Positions 1-7,028 are shown, counted from the first letter of the stretch. The stretch is DNA of 9,199 bases from Methanobacteriota archaeon (GCA_014384685.1 JACNFL010000111.1:1-9199), one strand, 5' to 3'. Numbers and translations are program-made. Notes: generated by a model not told the origin, from the sequence alone.

Positions 1-99
1 CTCATAATTTCACGAGCAAAAACCATCGTTTAACAGTATGACGCTATATTGTCTTACTTTTTGAGTAAACAAACACGGTTTACAAGGCGCCAAATGATT
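1..99. other. Non-coding or undetermined left edge
   Basis: No gene can be supported here. A plus-strand frame is open from position 1 and stops with TAA at 31-33 (last residues LIISRAKTIV), so the end of a gene from outside the window is possible, but ten codons prove nothing. A T-rich stretch follows at 51-61 and could end such a transcript. The rest is AT-rich 3' flank of the minus-strand gene ending at 100. Confidence 0.4.
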
Positions 100-519
100 T
101 CACTCGTCGGTTTTCTGCCATTCTATATCATCATCTGACACAGGAACATCTACCAACTCATAACCGCTCAATTCAGAGTTGGATTCCGCTGCCTCCGACA
201 AGTGTCTATCTGCTGTTAGCGGGTCAACAGCATCACCTTCATTCATTGGATAATGATCTTCCATTGGAGATTCAACTAGCAAATCATCTGCTTCAGCTTT
301 TTCAACATGAAAATCAACTGGGACTTCGCTTTTCTCAACTTTGGGCTTCGCCAAGGTATCATCATCTAGTTCAGAAAGAACATCACTTTGAGTATCAACA
401 TTTTTTTGTGCATAATCTTCGGCGATTTGCCCTTGAACCTCTTGTTCTAATTCTTCAAAGGTCTTAGGCTTTTCATCAACAGTGGCCGACCGCCCAAACA
501 ACCGGCTTATCCATCCCAT
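100..519 (-). CDS. Short acidic protein of unknown function with an amphipathic N-terminus
   Basis: I do not recognise this gene. The chosen ATG at 519 gives 139 residues beginning MGWISRLFGR, a short amphipathic basic-aromatic head that could touch a membrane or a partner. The remainder is strongly acidic and low in complexity, rich in Asp, Glu, Ser and Val, with a patch at the end (VSDDDIEWQKTDE). It is probably largely disordered. There are no cysteines, no full membrane span and no known catalytic motif from the ATG onward. A GTG at 537 would add six residues (MHCLPC) that look unlike the rest, so I prefer the ATG. The gene diverges from the exonuclease with 92 bp between starts. No clear Shine-Dalgarno site was found. 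A real gene is likely from its length and from its divergent placement. Function cannot be assigned. Confidence 0.7.
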   Translation of the reverse strand: MGWISRLFGRSATVDEKPKTFEELEQEVQGQIAEDYAQKNVDTQSDVLSELDDDTLAKPKVEKSEVPVDFHVEKAEADDLLVESPMEDHYPMNEGDAVDPLTADRHLSEAAESNSELSGYELVDVPVSDDDIEWQKTDE

Positions 520-611
520 GCATGGCAAACAATGCACTCACACATAGGCTTCACCCATCTTTGACTCACTTTCCACAACTTCAAACGGGGCCGACCCGCC
601 CGAGACTGTAT

Positions 612-1445
612 ATGGCACACGACCCACTTGCTGGTTGTCGCGTAGTTGGATTTGATTTGGAAACTACGGGTTTGCGGATGAATACTCATCGCATCATTCA
701 ATTTGCAATTGTTGGTAGTGACCATGATGGTTCCTCAATTCATTTTGAGTCATTAGTAAATCCGCAACGAAGCATTCCTTCTGATTCATTTCGAGTTCAC
801 GGAATAAGCGACGCTGATGTCAAACATCAGCAATTATTTGGACACCATATTGAGCAACTGAATGAACTATTCACAGATTCAGTTGTAGTTGGTCATAATG
901 TCAAAGCATTTGATTGGCCATTCATGGCTAAAGAATATCTTAGGTTTGGTAAAACCATGCCTCAACCTCGAGCCATTATTGATACACTTCAAGTTGCAAG
1001 GAAATTGAAATTGCCCAAACCCCATGGATTGGGTCGACTTTGTGAGAGATATAAGGTCAAACTAGAGAATGCACACGATGCGGCGGCTGATGCGGCGGCT
1101 TCTCTTCTCCTTCTTTGGAAAATGATGGATGAAAATCCGAAACCATTTCGCCGTCCACTTGAAGATTTACAGACTTGGTTAGCAGGTTCCAGTTCTGATT
1201 CTTCAGGAAGTTTAGGACCAGGATATGATGACTTAGAACCATTTGATTCGGATGGGAAAATACGTATTGATGGCAGAAATCTCGTCATCGCTTTTGGCCG
1301 ACACCGTGGCTCCACACTGAATCAACTATCAACAAATGATGAAGGTTACATCAACTGGTTACTGTCACCAAATGGGCCATTTCATGAGGATGACAGGAAC
1401 AGCATCCGCTCACACTTAGAAGAGACACGCGGATTACCAGACTGA
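612..1445 (+). CDS. DnaQ-like DEDDh 3'-5' exonuclease with C-terminal FGR/WLL module
   Basis: Predicted 3'-5' exonuclease of the DNA polymerase III epsilon (DnaQ/RNase T) superfamily. It should remove nucleotides from DNA or RNA 3' ends by two-metal catalysis in the cytoplasm. From the ATG at 612 (277 residues), motif ExoI is FDLETTG with D15 and E17. ExoII is GHNVKAFDWPF with D101. ExoIII is AHDAAADA with H155 and D160. All DEDDh residues are present. After an acidic serine-glycine linker (about 192-213) comes a second small module (about 223-252) with FGRHRG and YINWLL. It resembles the DUF3820-type segment found at the end of some exonucleases. The frame stays open to an ATG at 522, but that start would abut the start of the divergent acidic-protein gene and adds a low-complexity N-terminus, so 612 is preferred. 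The methyltransferase follows 14 bp downstream, probably cotranscribed. Whether it proofreads, repairs or degrades RNA is not visible. Confidence 0.92.
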   Translation: MAHDPLAGCRVVGFDLETTGLRMNTHRIIQFAIVGSDHDGSSIHFESLVNPQRSIPSDSFRVHGISDADVKHQQLFGHHIEQLNELFTDSVVVGHNVKAFDWPFMAKEYLRFGKTMPQPRAIIDTLQVARKLKLPKPHGLGRLCERYKVKLENAHDAAADAAASLLLLWKMMDENPKPFRRPLEDLQTWLAGSSSDSSGSLGPGYDDLEPFDSDGKIRIDGRNLVIAFGRHRGSTLNQLSTNDEGYINWLLSPNGPFHEDDRNSIRSHLEETRGLPD

Positions 1446-1452
1446 GGAGGGG
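1444..1452 (+). promoter_or_regulatory. Strong Shine-Dalgarno site selecting a TTG start
   Basis: GAGGAGGGG overlaps the exonuclease stop codon and lies 7 bases before the TTG at 1460. The nearest ATG (1467) is out of frame. The site decides the unusual TTG start of the methyltransferase and couples it to the upstream gene. Confidence 0.75.
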
Positions 1453-1459
1453 TTGCAGA

Positions 1460-2080
1460 TTGAGCAATGTCAAGTTCGGCGCTGATGCTTGGGATGCTAG
1501 ATTCAGCACTGATGGCTGGGCCTATGGCCGAGAACCCAATCGCTGGCTTGAAGAAAGAATTTCTCCGCTATCAGTAGGTAAGGCATTATTTCCCGCAGAT
1601 GGCGAGGGCAGGAATGCAGTCTGGGCGGCAACAAAAGGTTGGGATGCTCATGTCTTTGACCTCTCAGTTGTGGGTCAAGGAAAATGCGCTAAACTTGCTG
1701 CTGAAAATGATGTTTCAGTTACTTACGAAGTAGATGACTTAGAGACTAAAATTTTCAAACCCCAAGAATATGACCTAATTGCATGTTCTTGGTTCCATGT
1801 CCCATGGAATGTGTTTACCACTCATTACCCACGCATGTTAGATTCACTAAAAGTGGGTGGCCATTTCATCACCGAGGGGTATCATGCAAGTCAACTTGAG
1901 ATGGATAGTGGTGGCCCAAAATCACCTGACCTACTTTGGGACTTAGATGAGGTGATGGCGGTAATTGGTGATGGTTTTGAAATTCTACACAGTAAGGTTG
2001 AATCAACAATTCTTGATGAATCAGATCTGCATCGTGGTAAGGCAAATGTAGTACGAATCCATCTCGTGAAGTTGAACTGA
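1460..2080 (+). CDS. Class I SAM-dependent methyltransferase (TehB/thiopurine-type)
   Basis: Predicted small soluble methyltransferase using S-adenosylmethionine; the substrate is unknown. The 206 residues match a common subfamily: WDARF at 11-15, YGREPNRWL at 22-30, and a variant of the glycine-rich SAM loop (ALFPADGEGRNAV, 42-54) in which the usual DLGCG becomes PADGEG. The ribose-binding acid is probably D67 (VFDLS). The adenine-side acids are D92/D93, followed by YDLIACSWFHVP (104-115), GGHFITEGYH and GGPKSPDLLWDLDEV. The end, LHRGKANVVRIHLVK, is typical of the family. Length is normal. It starts at TTG with a strong Shine-Dalgarno site and follows the exonuclease by 14 bp. It ends 7 bp before the convergent nuclease gene. 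TehB-like, UbiG-like and thiopurine methyltransferases share this fold, so no specific reaction should be assigned. Confidence 0.88.
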   Translation: MSNVKFGADAWDARFSTDGWAYGREPNRWLEERISPLSVGKALFPADGEGRNAVWAATKGWDAHVFDLSVVGQGKCAKLAAENDVSVTYEVDDLETKIFKPQEYDLIACSWFHVPWNVFTTHYPRMLDSLKVGGHFITEGYHASQLEMDSGGPKSPDLLWDLDEVMAVIGDGFEILHSKVESTILDESDLHRGKANVVRIHLVKLN

Positions 2081-2087
2081 TTTGGGT

Positions 2088-3242
2088 TCAATCACGCTCT
2101 GAACGATGCAGTGGTTTCCAAGGTAAAACATCACACCAGTCTCCCATCTTCCAACTTGAACCAGCAACATTAACACTACCAAGTAATACCGGTCCTTCCC
2201 AGGCAAGGTCAGATAATTTCTTGATGTTTTCTTTAGCGTATCCAGCGAAAACAACTCCGTATTTTTGCCCTGTTAGAACCATCTCCCCATCCATATTATT
2301 GGGGCGCATGATTTCAACCAAACCAACTGAACAATCATCTTCTAGACGGTGGACTTGCACCACATAATCTCGGAAAGTCCCATATGATTCCATTTCTCCA
2401 TTAGCACGTGACCAAATCCATGATGGACACCATGCTTTCCATTCACAGAAACCACACGCTTCGCTGCTTGGTGTTGCATCAAATGGTTCGGGAGTGAGTT
2501 TGCTTGCTTCCCATGCTGTAAACGCCTCATCCAATACATTTGGACCCTCGGCCGCATAAACTTCGGAAGTCTTTGTGTACCAACCTTCGGCGGTTATTTT
2601 TGGGTGATTTGGATTATTAGCAATAACCAAATCACGATACATTCTAAGTTGTCTGCTTACTGTATCGTAAAGTTCACCATCTGGTGGTTTACCAGTTTTC
2701 AAATCGGCAACAATCCAACCAACTGTATTTCCATCCTCGTCGCGGTCAGCAATCAACAAGTCAAGTCTACCCATCAATCTGCCACATGAAGAGCGAAGGG
2801 TACCTTCTGCAGACAATACCATTTCCTGAATATCTCGCCACTGCCCTACAGTTATGGATGTCAAAGAAACCTGCTTGTATCCAGCTTTTGAGAATAGTAT
2901 ATTCAAAGCGCCAATCAATTGTTTTTGAGCCTGTTCAAATTCTTCTTCTTTCCATTTTGGATGGCGCGCTGTGTTGAAGAATTTCTCTCTTTCATCATCC
3001 CATTGTCTTGTAAGAATTGATTTTGCTGTGGCTGGAAGCCATCCATCCTCTTCAGCATCTCTGCCACTAAGATCAAGATTGCATAAATCCTCAACCGAAT
3101 CGTGAACTGCTGTACCTAGGGAAGCAGCCATTCCAGCCTTGCGCGGTAAACGTTGACGGGATAACCAAAATTTTCGTGGACATGCCTCAAAATTATTCCA
3201 AGCAGAGGGGGAAAGTGAATGCGACCTTCTCCTGTTTACCAT
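2088..3242 (-). CDS. RecB/Cas4-like PD-(D/E)XK nuclease with predicted 4Fe-4S cluster and C-terminal extension
   Basis: Predicted DNA nuclease of the RecB/Cas4/AddB superfamily, cytoplasmic. With the ATG at 3242 (384 residues) it opens with LSPSAWNNFEACPRKFW (10-26), a hallmark of this group. GTAVHD supplies H47, GRLDLL supplies D161, and VADLKTG supplies D180 and K182 (the DxK pair). SRQLRMY supplies Q198 and Y202. C21 plus CGFCEWKAWC (C263, C266, C272) form the spaced four-cysteine set that holds a 4Fe-4S cluster in AddB, Dna2 and Cas4. About 100 further residues (283-384) form an extra domain that I cannot name; an OB-like fold is a guess. There is no helicase domain and no cas gene nearby. 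The frame extends to an ATG at 3296, but an AGGGGTGA site 7 bases before 3242 favours the shorter form. Repair or end-processing is the likeliest role, by inference. Confidence 0.9.
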   Translation of the reverse strand: MVNRRRSHSLSPSAWNNFEACPRKFWLSRQRLPRKAGMAASLGTAVHDSVEDLCNLDLSGRDAEEDGWLPATAKSILTRQWDDEREKFFNTARHPKWKEEEFEQAQKQLIGALNILFSKAGYKQVSLTSITVGQWRDIQEMVLSAEGTLRSSCGRLMGRLDLLIADRDEDGNTVGWIVADLKTGKPPDGELYDTVSRQLRMYRDLVIANNPNHPKITAEGWYTKTSEVYAAEGPNVLDEAFTAWEASKLTPEPFDATPSSEACGFCEWKAWCPSWIWSRANGEMESYGTFRDYVVQVHRLEDDCSVGLVEIMRPNNMDGEMVLTGQKYGVVFAGYAKENIKKLSDLAWEGPVLLGSVNVAGSSWKMGDWCDVLPWKPLHRSERD

Positions 3243-3249
3243 GTCCAAT

Positions 3250-3257
3250 TCACCCCT
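3250..3257 (-). promoter_or_regulatory. Shine-Dalgarno site fixing the nuclease start
   Basis: On the minus strand AGGGGTGA ends 7 bases before the ATG at 3242. The upstream in-frame ATG at 3296 would add 18 residues without family similarity, so this site supports the shorter protein. Confidence 0.6.
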
Positions 3258-3298
3258 ATATGACAAGCCCGGCTGACTATCTGCAGAGTGCCCCAACC

Positions 3299-3304
3299 AT
3301 TAAT
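3299..3304. promoter_or_regulatory. Possible shared TATA-like box between divergent genes
   Basis: ATTAAT, a palindrome, lies in the short gap between the nuclease and PAC2 genes. Its centre is about 26 bases upstream of the ATG at 3328, the expected spacing for a leaderless archaeal transcript. On the other strand it is about 60 bases before the nuclease ATG, which leaves room for a leader with the Shine-Dalgarno site. Six AT bases are weak evidence. Confidence 0.25.
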
Positions 3305-3327
3305 GCCATCGGCGTCAACGGGTGACT

Positions 3328-4125
3328 ATGGCTGACCTACCTTTAGTCAAAGTTGATGATAGTATTGATGCAAACGGAGCTATGGTGGTGTCCTGTTTTC
3401 CAACTGTAAGTATGGTATCAAACATCGTAGCACATTTTTTGGTTGAATGTCTTGATTTACAATTTGTCGGTGGCGTTCGAGATTCGAGACTGCCTGCAGT
3501 ATGTTTAGTTCAAGATGGTGAACCATTGCCACCTATTCGAATTTATGCGGGTGAACCAAATTGTACAATTGAAGGATGTGACAAATTGATTGTTGTGCTA
3601 TCAGACATTCAGGTTCACGGACGCTTAGCACTACCACTTACCGAAGCCCTATTTGCATGGAGTAAGGAAGCAAAAATTAGTTCAGCAATCCTGATTGACG
3701 CCTTTGCTCATGGTGTTGAATCACCTCACGAATTGGTTGATGATGACGATTCAGATGAGACTATACTCGGTATAGGTGCTACTGAGTCCACTCGCGAAAA
3801 ACTCACCGAAATGGGTGTTCCTCTGCTAAAACACGGTGTTGTAGGCGGTATGACTGGTGTAATGATGGGAGAAGGGAGACGCCGCGGAATAGAAATTAGT
3901 GCAATTTTAGCAGAAGCAAATCCTGCTATTCCTGACGCTAGAGCCGCGGCTAGAATTATTGAGAAACTCAATTTATTATTCCCTGCAGTCACACTTGATG
4001 CAGAACCACTCATTGAAGAAGCAGCAAGAATTGAAGAACAAATCAAAGCGATGCTTAGTCACCAACTCTCTGCAAGTGAAGAGAGCGATGATGATGGTGG
4101 CACCTCAGCGATGCTTTACGGCTGA
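3328..4125 (+). CDS. PAC2-family proteasome-assembly chaperone-like protein ending in an HbYX motif
   Basis: Member of the PAC2 family, related to archaeal PbaA/PbaB-type chaperones that dock on the proteasome alpha ring. The 265 residues show the family layout: a beta-strand then FPTVSMVSNIVAHFLVECL (24-42), the PAVCLVQDGEPLPPIRIY strand pair (56-73), LIVVLSDI (87-94), a helix with LTEALFAW, ILIDAFAHG (121-129) and HGVVGGMTGVMMGEGRRRGI (169-188). A C-terminal helical part follows with PDARAAARIIEKLN and EEAARIEEQIKAM. The tail (249-260) is an acidic serine-glycine linker and the last three residues are LYG, fitting hydrophobic-Tyr-any at the C-terminus. A GTG at 3322 would add two residues. 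The ATG is chosen because a TATA-like box sits about 26 bases upstream. The gene ends 6 bp from the convergent ligase. Family is confident; proteasome docking is inferred from the motif. Confidence 0.88.
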   Translation: MADLPLVKVDDSIDANGAMVVSCFPTVSMVSNIVAHFLVECLDLQFVGGVRDSRLPAVCLVQDGEPLPPIRIYAGEPNCTIEGCDKLIVVLSDIQVHGRLALPLTEALFAWSKEAKISSAILIDAFAHGVESPHELVDDDDSDETILGIGATESTREKLTEMGVPLLKHGVVGGMTGVMMGEGRRRGIEISAILAEANPAIPDARAAARIIEKLNLLFPAVTLDAEPLIEEAARIEEQIKAMLSHQLSASEESDDDGGTSAMLYG

Positions 4126-4131
4126 TCTCAA

Positions 4132-6381
4132 TTAGAAATCAGAGAGTGAGGTTTGTTCATTTTCGCCTTGGTTTTCTGATTCCTCTTCTTCATCCTTAGG
4201 TTTGTCAGATTTTGGCATCGTTTCTTGCTTCACTTCACCAGGTGATGTTGTGATTTTACCAATCATGTCATTGAGTTCTTTCTCGGACAAAACTTTGACA
4301 CTCAATCGGTTTGCTTTGTCAAGTTTTGAGCCAGCATTTTCGCCAGCCACCAAATAATCTAATTTACCACTAACTGAAGTTGTAGTTTTACCCCCAACCG
4401 ATTTAATTTGTAATTCAACCTCTTTCCTAGGCCTACTCAAAGCACCAGTCAAACAGAAGGTCAAACCAAGAAGTGAGCCTGTTGCTACTCGCTTCTCAAC
4501 ATCTGAAATGGTGAGTGCTTCATTGAGCCTACTAATCACATCTTGCCGCTGTGCAAGCCCGTTCAACAATCGCTCCGCAACCGTTGAACCAACACCATCA
4601 ATTTCAATCAAAGATGCTATCGCGTCGTTGTGTTTTGCTTGATTACCATCATCATCAGTTGCTGGTGCATCATTTCTATGCTCAACTAATTCCATCAATG
4701 ATTCCAAACTACCAACATTTTCAGCAAAAGCTTCTGCCAATTCTGGTCCTATTTTTGGTAAACCAAGGGCTGCTAAAAATTGGGTTAATGTCAGATTTCT
4801 TGTAGCCTCTATTTCCGCCAACACATTTGAGGCTGATTTCTCAGCCATTCGCTCAAGTGTGAGCAAATTTTCCATATCTAAATTATACATATCTGCGATA
4901 GAATCTACTAAACCTGATTCAGATAACTGTTCAGCTAATTTCACCCCAATTCCATCCATTTCCAATGCTCGGCACCAGTAAATTAGCGAGTGCATCTGAC
5001 GAGCAGCACATGACAAATCTAGACATTTAAGAAATGCTCCATCGATTACCAAATCATTGTCACATTTAGGGCACTTATCAGGAATATTTATCGCTTCTTT
5101 TGGTGGTAATTTACTATCAAATTCTTCACCGTTAGCATGCTTCCTTCCGACCAAATCAGCTTTGGTAGCCCGTCCTAATGATTCTATCACTTTAGGAATG
5201 ACGTCGCCTCTACGAACGACTCTAACTTTGTCACCGACATTGATTCCCAGCCTCTCGACTTCCCCTGCATTATGGAGAGTCGTTTTTTCAACAGTCACAC
5301 CAGAAACCACCACTGGAGCAACATGTGCAACGGGTGTCACGGCGCCCGTCCGTCCGGTTTGCCACTCAACCCTCATTAGTACCGTTGTAGCCTGTTCGGG
5401 AGGAAATTTCCATGCTAGAGCCCATCTTGGATGGTGGGCTGTCGTACCCAGCAATTTTCGCTTTTCAAAATTATCAAGTTTGAAAACAATCCCATCAATT
5501 TCCCAATCAAAATTATCACGGTTTTCAGTATAATCAACAGTTAAAGCAACCATTCCTTTGCAAACATCTTCTGCACTTTCAGACTCAATAACTGTGTCTC
5601 CCGCAATTGTAATTCCTTGATCTTGCAACCATTTTGCTGCTTGTGAATCCGATTTCATAAATTCAGGCTCTGGTGAATCTGGGTGACGTGAATCTGCGCC
5701 TACAAACCTTACATCATATGCATAAAATTCAAGATGCTCTGCTTTGGCTTTACCTGTTTCAATGTGTTTTTGACGCAATGCACCTGCAGCCAAATTTCTT
5801 GGATTCGGAGCAACTTCAGCATATACATCATGAAACGTAGCAAGTGGCATTACCACCTCACCACGAACATGACAATCACCAGGCCATGGGATTTCAAATG
5901 GAATATTGGATATACGCCTAGCGTTTGCTGTTACATCTTCGCCCCTTTCACCACTTCCTCTAGTGGCCGCTCTGACCAATTTCCCTCGTCTATATTCTAG
6001 TGATAGTGCCGAGCCATCCAATTTTGGTTGAGCGATGAATCTCCTACCTTGAGCAGTGGTCTCTGTAACAAAATGACGGATCTCATCTTCAGTCGTCGCC
6101 TTATCCAAACTACGCATTGGAAACATGTGCACCACTTTTACTGAACCAGGGGCAACATCTGCACCCACCATGTTGAGTTGAGGATGTTGAGGGGATATTC
6201 GCTTCAACTCGTCCCATAATTCGTCAAATTCAGCATCCGTTATCTCGGGTGCTGCAAGATTGTAGTAAAGGTGAGAATGATGGGCTATTCTAGTGGCTAA
6301 CTCTTGTATCTGGGCTGTGAGGGAGTCAGCCTCAATTTCACCCTCGGATGAACCGTCATCACTCCCCTCACCGGCCATCAT
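4132..6381 (-). CDS. ligA: NAD+-dependent DNA ligase LigA with an acidic tail and C-terminal PIP-like motif
   Basis: Seals nicks in DNA using NAD+, through ligase-adenylate. Domain Ia (about 20-70) has YYNLAAPEITDAEFD for nicotinamide binding. The catalytic lysine is K120 in KLDG. VRGEV gives E175, NPRNLAAGALRQ gives R195 and R203, DGIVFK gives D296 and K301, and LAWKFPPE gives K325. The usual TRGDG reads TRGSG (140-144). An OB domain (about 330-425) precedes a zinc finger with C437, C440, C453 and C458. Helix-hairpin-helix repeats follow (about 470-610, with an acidic insertion near 568-586), then a BRCT domain (about 636-709). At 749 residues it is longer than the usual roughly 670. The excess is an acidic N-terminal stretch (about 20), the insertion and a charged tail (about 711-742). 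The tail ends QTSLSDF-stop, fitting QxxLxxF, the PCNA-binding PIP box. NAD+ ligases are bacterial and rare in archaea, so transfer is likely. Two start codons (ATGATG) are adjacent; either is possible. Confidence 0.96.
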   Translation of the reverse strand: MMAGEGSDDGSSEGEIEADSLTAQIQELATRIAHHSHLYYNLAAPEITDAEFDELWDELKRISPQHPQLNMVGADVAPGSVKVVHMFPMRSLDKATTEDEIRHFVTETTAQGRRFIAQPKLDGSALSLEYRRGKLVRAATRGSGERGEDVTANARRISNIPFEIPWPGDCHVRGEVVMPLATFHDVYAEVAPNPRNLAAGALRQKHIETGKAKAEHLEFYAYDVRFVGADSRHPDSPEPEFMKSDSQAAKWLQDQGITIAGDTVIESESAEDVCKGMVALTVDYTENRDNFDWEIDGIVFKLDNFEKRKLLGTTAHHPRWALAWKFPPEQATTVLMRVEWQTGRTGAVTPVAHVAPVVVSGVTVEKTTLHNAGEVERLGINVGDKVRVVRRGDVIPKVIESLGRATKADLVGRKHANGEEFDSKLPPKEAINIPDKCPKCDNDLVIDGAFLKCLDLSCAARQMHSLIYWCRALEMDGIGVKLAEQLSESGLVDSIADMYNLDMENLLTLERMAEKSASNVLAEIEATRNLTLTQFLAALGLPKIGPELAEAFAENVGSLESLMELVEHRNDAPATDDDGNQAKHNDAIASLIEIDGVGSTVAERLLNGLAQRQDVISRLNEALTISDVEKRVATGSLLGLTFCLTGALSRPRKEVELQIKSVGGKTTTSVSGKLDYLVAGENAGSKLDKANRLSVKVLSEKELNDMIGKITTSPGEVKQETMPKSDKPKDEEEESENQGENEQTSLSDF

Positions 6382-6395
6382 ACAGCGATGATGGC
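6374..6395 (-). repeat. Perfect 8-bp inverted repeat over the ligA start codons
   Basis: GCCATCAT (6374-6381) and ATGATGGC (6388-6395) are perfect complements around a 6-base loop. In the ligA transcript the two AUG codons lie in one arm, so a hairpin could mask initiation. No Shine-Dalgarno site lies close to the start, and the transcript may begin nearby: a weak TTTTAGA is about 28 bases upstream. Chance occurrence is possible. Confidence 0.4.
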
Positions 6396-6476
6396 GGACC
6401 CTCTAAAACTCATTGATTGAAGTGGCTTTTTTACTGATTTCAAGGGCTAATTACACCACTTTTCGACATAAAAGTA

Positions 6477-7028
6477 CTATTCTTCTGATTCCTTGACAAA
6501 TAAATGCCATTCATCACTTTGCAAAGCCTCAATTCTTGCAGCTACCTGCTCTAAATCAACTAATGACCCACCAATCGGCAGCGGCGCAAAAATCCACCAT
6601 CCTTTACGCTGTAACACAATCCTGTTACCACCATTCCATTCATCCCAACGCAATGACTCCCATGGATACTGAAACCCATCAGCAAAAAGATGCGTTCTAC
6701 TGATAGCATAACGTTTCGTCATCATCAACCAAAGACAATGAATACCAAGCAAAATATCGTATAATAAAACTGAAATTACTGGAGTACCACTACTCTCAAC
6801 GAACGGCCAAGGTAGAGCCATCATGATTCCAAGGGTGATTAACGAAGTACCGTTTCTCATTATTTCTCTTGAAGAATCTGATTCCCACGCATAACCGCCT
6901 GAACTAAGTGCCCCTAGTGAACTGATTTCTTCTTTTGTGCGTAAAAGACGGTATCCATCATACAACACTATTGTTGCAACTAAACAGACTACAGCCCAAG
7001 CCACGGCTGTGGTTTGGTCAAGTGCCAA
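6477..7028 (-). CDS. Membrane protein with three predicted helices and a PH-like cytoplasmic tail
   Basis: Unrecognised membrane protein of 183 residues. Hydrophobic spans lie at about 7-24 (VAWAVVCLVATIVLY), 60-77 (SLITLGIMMALPWPFV) and 82-103 (PVISVLLYDILLGIHCLWLMM). They are followed by a soluble part (about 105-170) with alternating strands and many tryptophans (YPWESLRWDEW, GGNRIVLQRKGWW) and a final helix. That pattern resembles the bacterial PH-like domains seen after membrane hairpins in YcxB/DUF-type proteins, but the likeness is only by pattern. It starts at TTG with GAGGTG 5 bases before it. That ribosome site overlaps the stop codon of the large surface-protein gene 9 bp upstream, so the two are probably one operon. 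A role in envelope biology alongside that protein is inference. Confidence 0.75.
   Translation of the reverse strand: MALDQTTAVAWAVVCLVATIVLYDGYRLLRTKEEISSLGALSSGGYAWESDSSREIMRNGTSLITLGIMMALPWPFVESSGTPVISVLLYDILLGIHCLWLMMTKRYAISRTHLFADGFQYPWESLRWDEWNGGNRIVLQRKGWWIFAPLPIGGSLVDLEQVAARIEALQSDEWHLFVKESEE

Noticed and set aside
522..611. Longer N-terminus for the exonuclease starting at 522
   Set aside because: It would start 2 bp from the divergent gene's start, has no ribosome site, and adds a sequence without family likeness before the ExoI motif.
989..1315. Minus-strand open frame of 108 codons
   Set aside because: Antisense to the exonuclease, including the ExoIII motif; serine/arginine-rich shadow product.
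2684..2977. Plus-strand open frame of 97 codons
   Set aside because: Antisense to the catalytic core of the Fe-S nuclease, whose motifs establish the coding strand.
2088..3296. A Cas4 gene marking a CRISPR locus
   Set aside because: The nuclease shares the fold and cysteines with Cas4 but is longer, and there are no CRISPR repeats or other cas genes in the window.
5057..5533. Plus-strand open frame of 158 codons
   Set aside because: It lies wholly inside ligA on the opposite strand, where the conserved ligase motifs are read; its product is low-complexity and resembles no family.
6427..6432. T6 run on the plus strand as a terminator
   Set aside because: No plus-strand gene ends nearby; both flanking genes are on the minus strand, where it is an A run. 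The minus-strand T4 right after the 6477 stop is too short to call.
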